Positions 5,884 through 6,221 of a stretch of DNA of 6,221 nt are shown piece after piece. Below the pieces are notes generated by a model. It saw only the letters and a list, made by a program, of their open reading frames with translations. It was not told the origin of the DNA and made no database searches. Every line of letters begins with the position of its first letter. The stretch's first letter is position 1. Made by a program: the position numbers and the translations under genes. The stretch is from JBBQXK01 sp038251625 (GTDB taxonomy: Bacteria > Pseudomonadota > Alphaproteobacteria > Rhodobacterales > Rhodobacteraceae), in contig JBBSBE010000188.1 in NCBI GenBank assembly GCA_038251625.1, positions 1 to 6,221 of the forward strand, written 5' to 3'.

Positions 5884-6211
5884 AACAGTTTTTCGCGGGA
5901 AATTTGACAAGATCAGCATCGCGAGAGTTGGCGCGATGATCGCCGCTTTCAATGTGTGCGACGCGAATTGGGCAGTTTGCTCCATGACGGGCCGGCTGCA
6001 TTCGGTCGGTTTGCCGTGTGTGGCCTTTCGCGTGGCGCAACGCCCGACTTGTGGTTTTGCTGCCTTTCGAAGACTATGGGCCCGCGCTGGTGCGCGACGT
6101 GGAGGGTGCTATTGTACGGCGTTCGGGAAAAGCTTTCGCTCGCTTCAGTTGAGCCAAAGGACGTGTCCGATTCGTTGCGGGCCTATCGGCGTCGCAACGA
6201 TCTTACCTTGC

Positions 6212-6218
6212 AGGAGGT
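6212..6218 (+). promoter_or_regulatory. Consensus Shine-Dalgarno AGGAGGT at the right edge, suggesting a gene starting just beyond
   Basis: AGGAGGT is a perfect complement to the 16S rRNA 3' end and is the best such site in the window. Only TCA-G style sequence remains before the edge, so a start codon would be expected within a few bases outside. If so, 5700-6221 is mainly the upstream region of that gene, and the palindrome at 5866-5883 lies about 330 bases before it. The motif could instead be codons of an open frame that crosses it. Confidence 0.4.
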
Positions 6219-6221
6219 CAG

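Larger units (their letters stand above)
5700..6221. other. Region with no confident gene: A/T-rich island, palindrome and partial reading frames
   Basis: No recognisable complete gene on either strand. About 5845-5910 is richer in A/T than the rest and contains the palindrome at 5866-5883 and a TTGACA (5904-5909) without a good -10 box at normal spacing. Two plus-strand frames stay open to the right edge: one from about 5855, one from 5908. The second ends in SLRAYRRRNDLTLQEV, which has a weak look of an XRE-type helix-turn-helix start. A third frame is open from 5988 to a TGA at 6150-6152 and includes LVVLLPFEDYGPALVRDVEG. None has clear homology that I recognise. A minus-strand open frame over 5543-6040 overlaps the transposase remnant and looks like chance. 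Confidence 0.45.

Noticed and set aside
5904..5940. TTGACA as a -35 box
   Set aside because: The hexamer is perfect, but 16-18 bases downstream the sequence (GTTGGC region) has no -10-like element, so a sigma-70 promoter cannot be supported.
5543..6040. Minus-strand open frame of 165 codons
   Set aside because: It overlaps the transposase remnant antisense and runs through the A/T-rich island, with no recognisable domain or ribosome site.

Overview
The window looks like a chromosomal or megaplasmid piece of a GC-rich alphaproteobacterium. High G/C at third codon positions, GTG/TTG starts, tight gene overlaps and the protein styles suggest Rhodobacteraceae (Paracoccus/Rhodobacter type). That placement is inference from style, not from a marker gene.

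Layout: positions 1-5186 are one dense plus-strand operon that continues from the left edge. It opens with the last 94 codons of a protein that looks like the catalytic C-terminus of a Rieske non-haem iron oxygenase alpha subunit. A complete four-gene ABC importer of the polyamine/opine (PotABCD-like) class follows: periplasmic binding protein (305-1339), PotB-like permease (1341-2231), PotC-like permease (2228-3010) and ATPase (3007-4068). The operon ends with a flavin/NAD(P)H/[2Fe-2S] reductase (4065-5186) of the GbcB/CntB/VanB type, which normally feeds electrons to a Rieske oxygenase. The last four genes are joined by 4-bp stop/start overlaps, and the first junctions are 17 bp and 1 bp.

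Read together, the operon imports a small organic compound through the ABC system and oxidises it with a two-component Rieske monooxygenase. The transporter genes lie between the oxygenase and its presumed reductase. Plausible substrates are quaternary or methylated amines (betaines, carnitine-like compounds) or a carboxylated or aromatic amine; the sequence does not decide between them.

Positions 5187-5399 are non-coding and hold a strong hairpin (5241-5270) right after the operon, the best terminator candidate. Positions 5400-5699 are the N-terminal third of an IS5-family transposase that loses its family sequence and stops early, so it is an insertion-sequence remnant. Positions 5700-6221 hold no convincing gene. 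They contain an A/T-rich island with a perfect palindrome (TTTGCGAA-GG-TTCGCAAA, 5866-5883), further copies of its half-site, and a consensus Shine-Dalgarno AGGAGGT ending three bases before the right edge, which suggests that a gene may begin just outside. No tRNA, rRNA or CRISPR array was seen.
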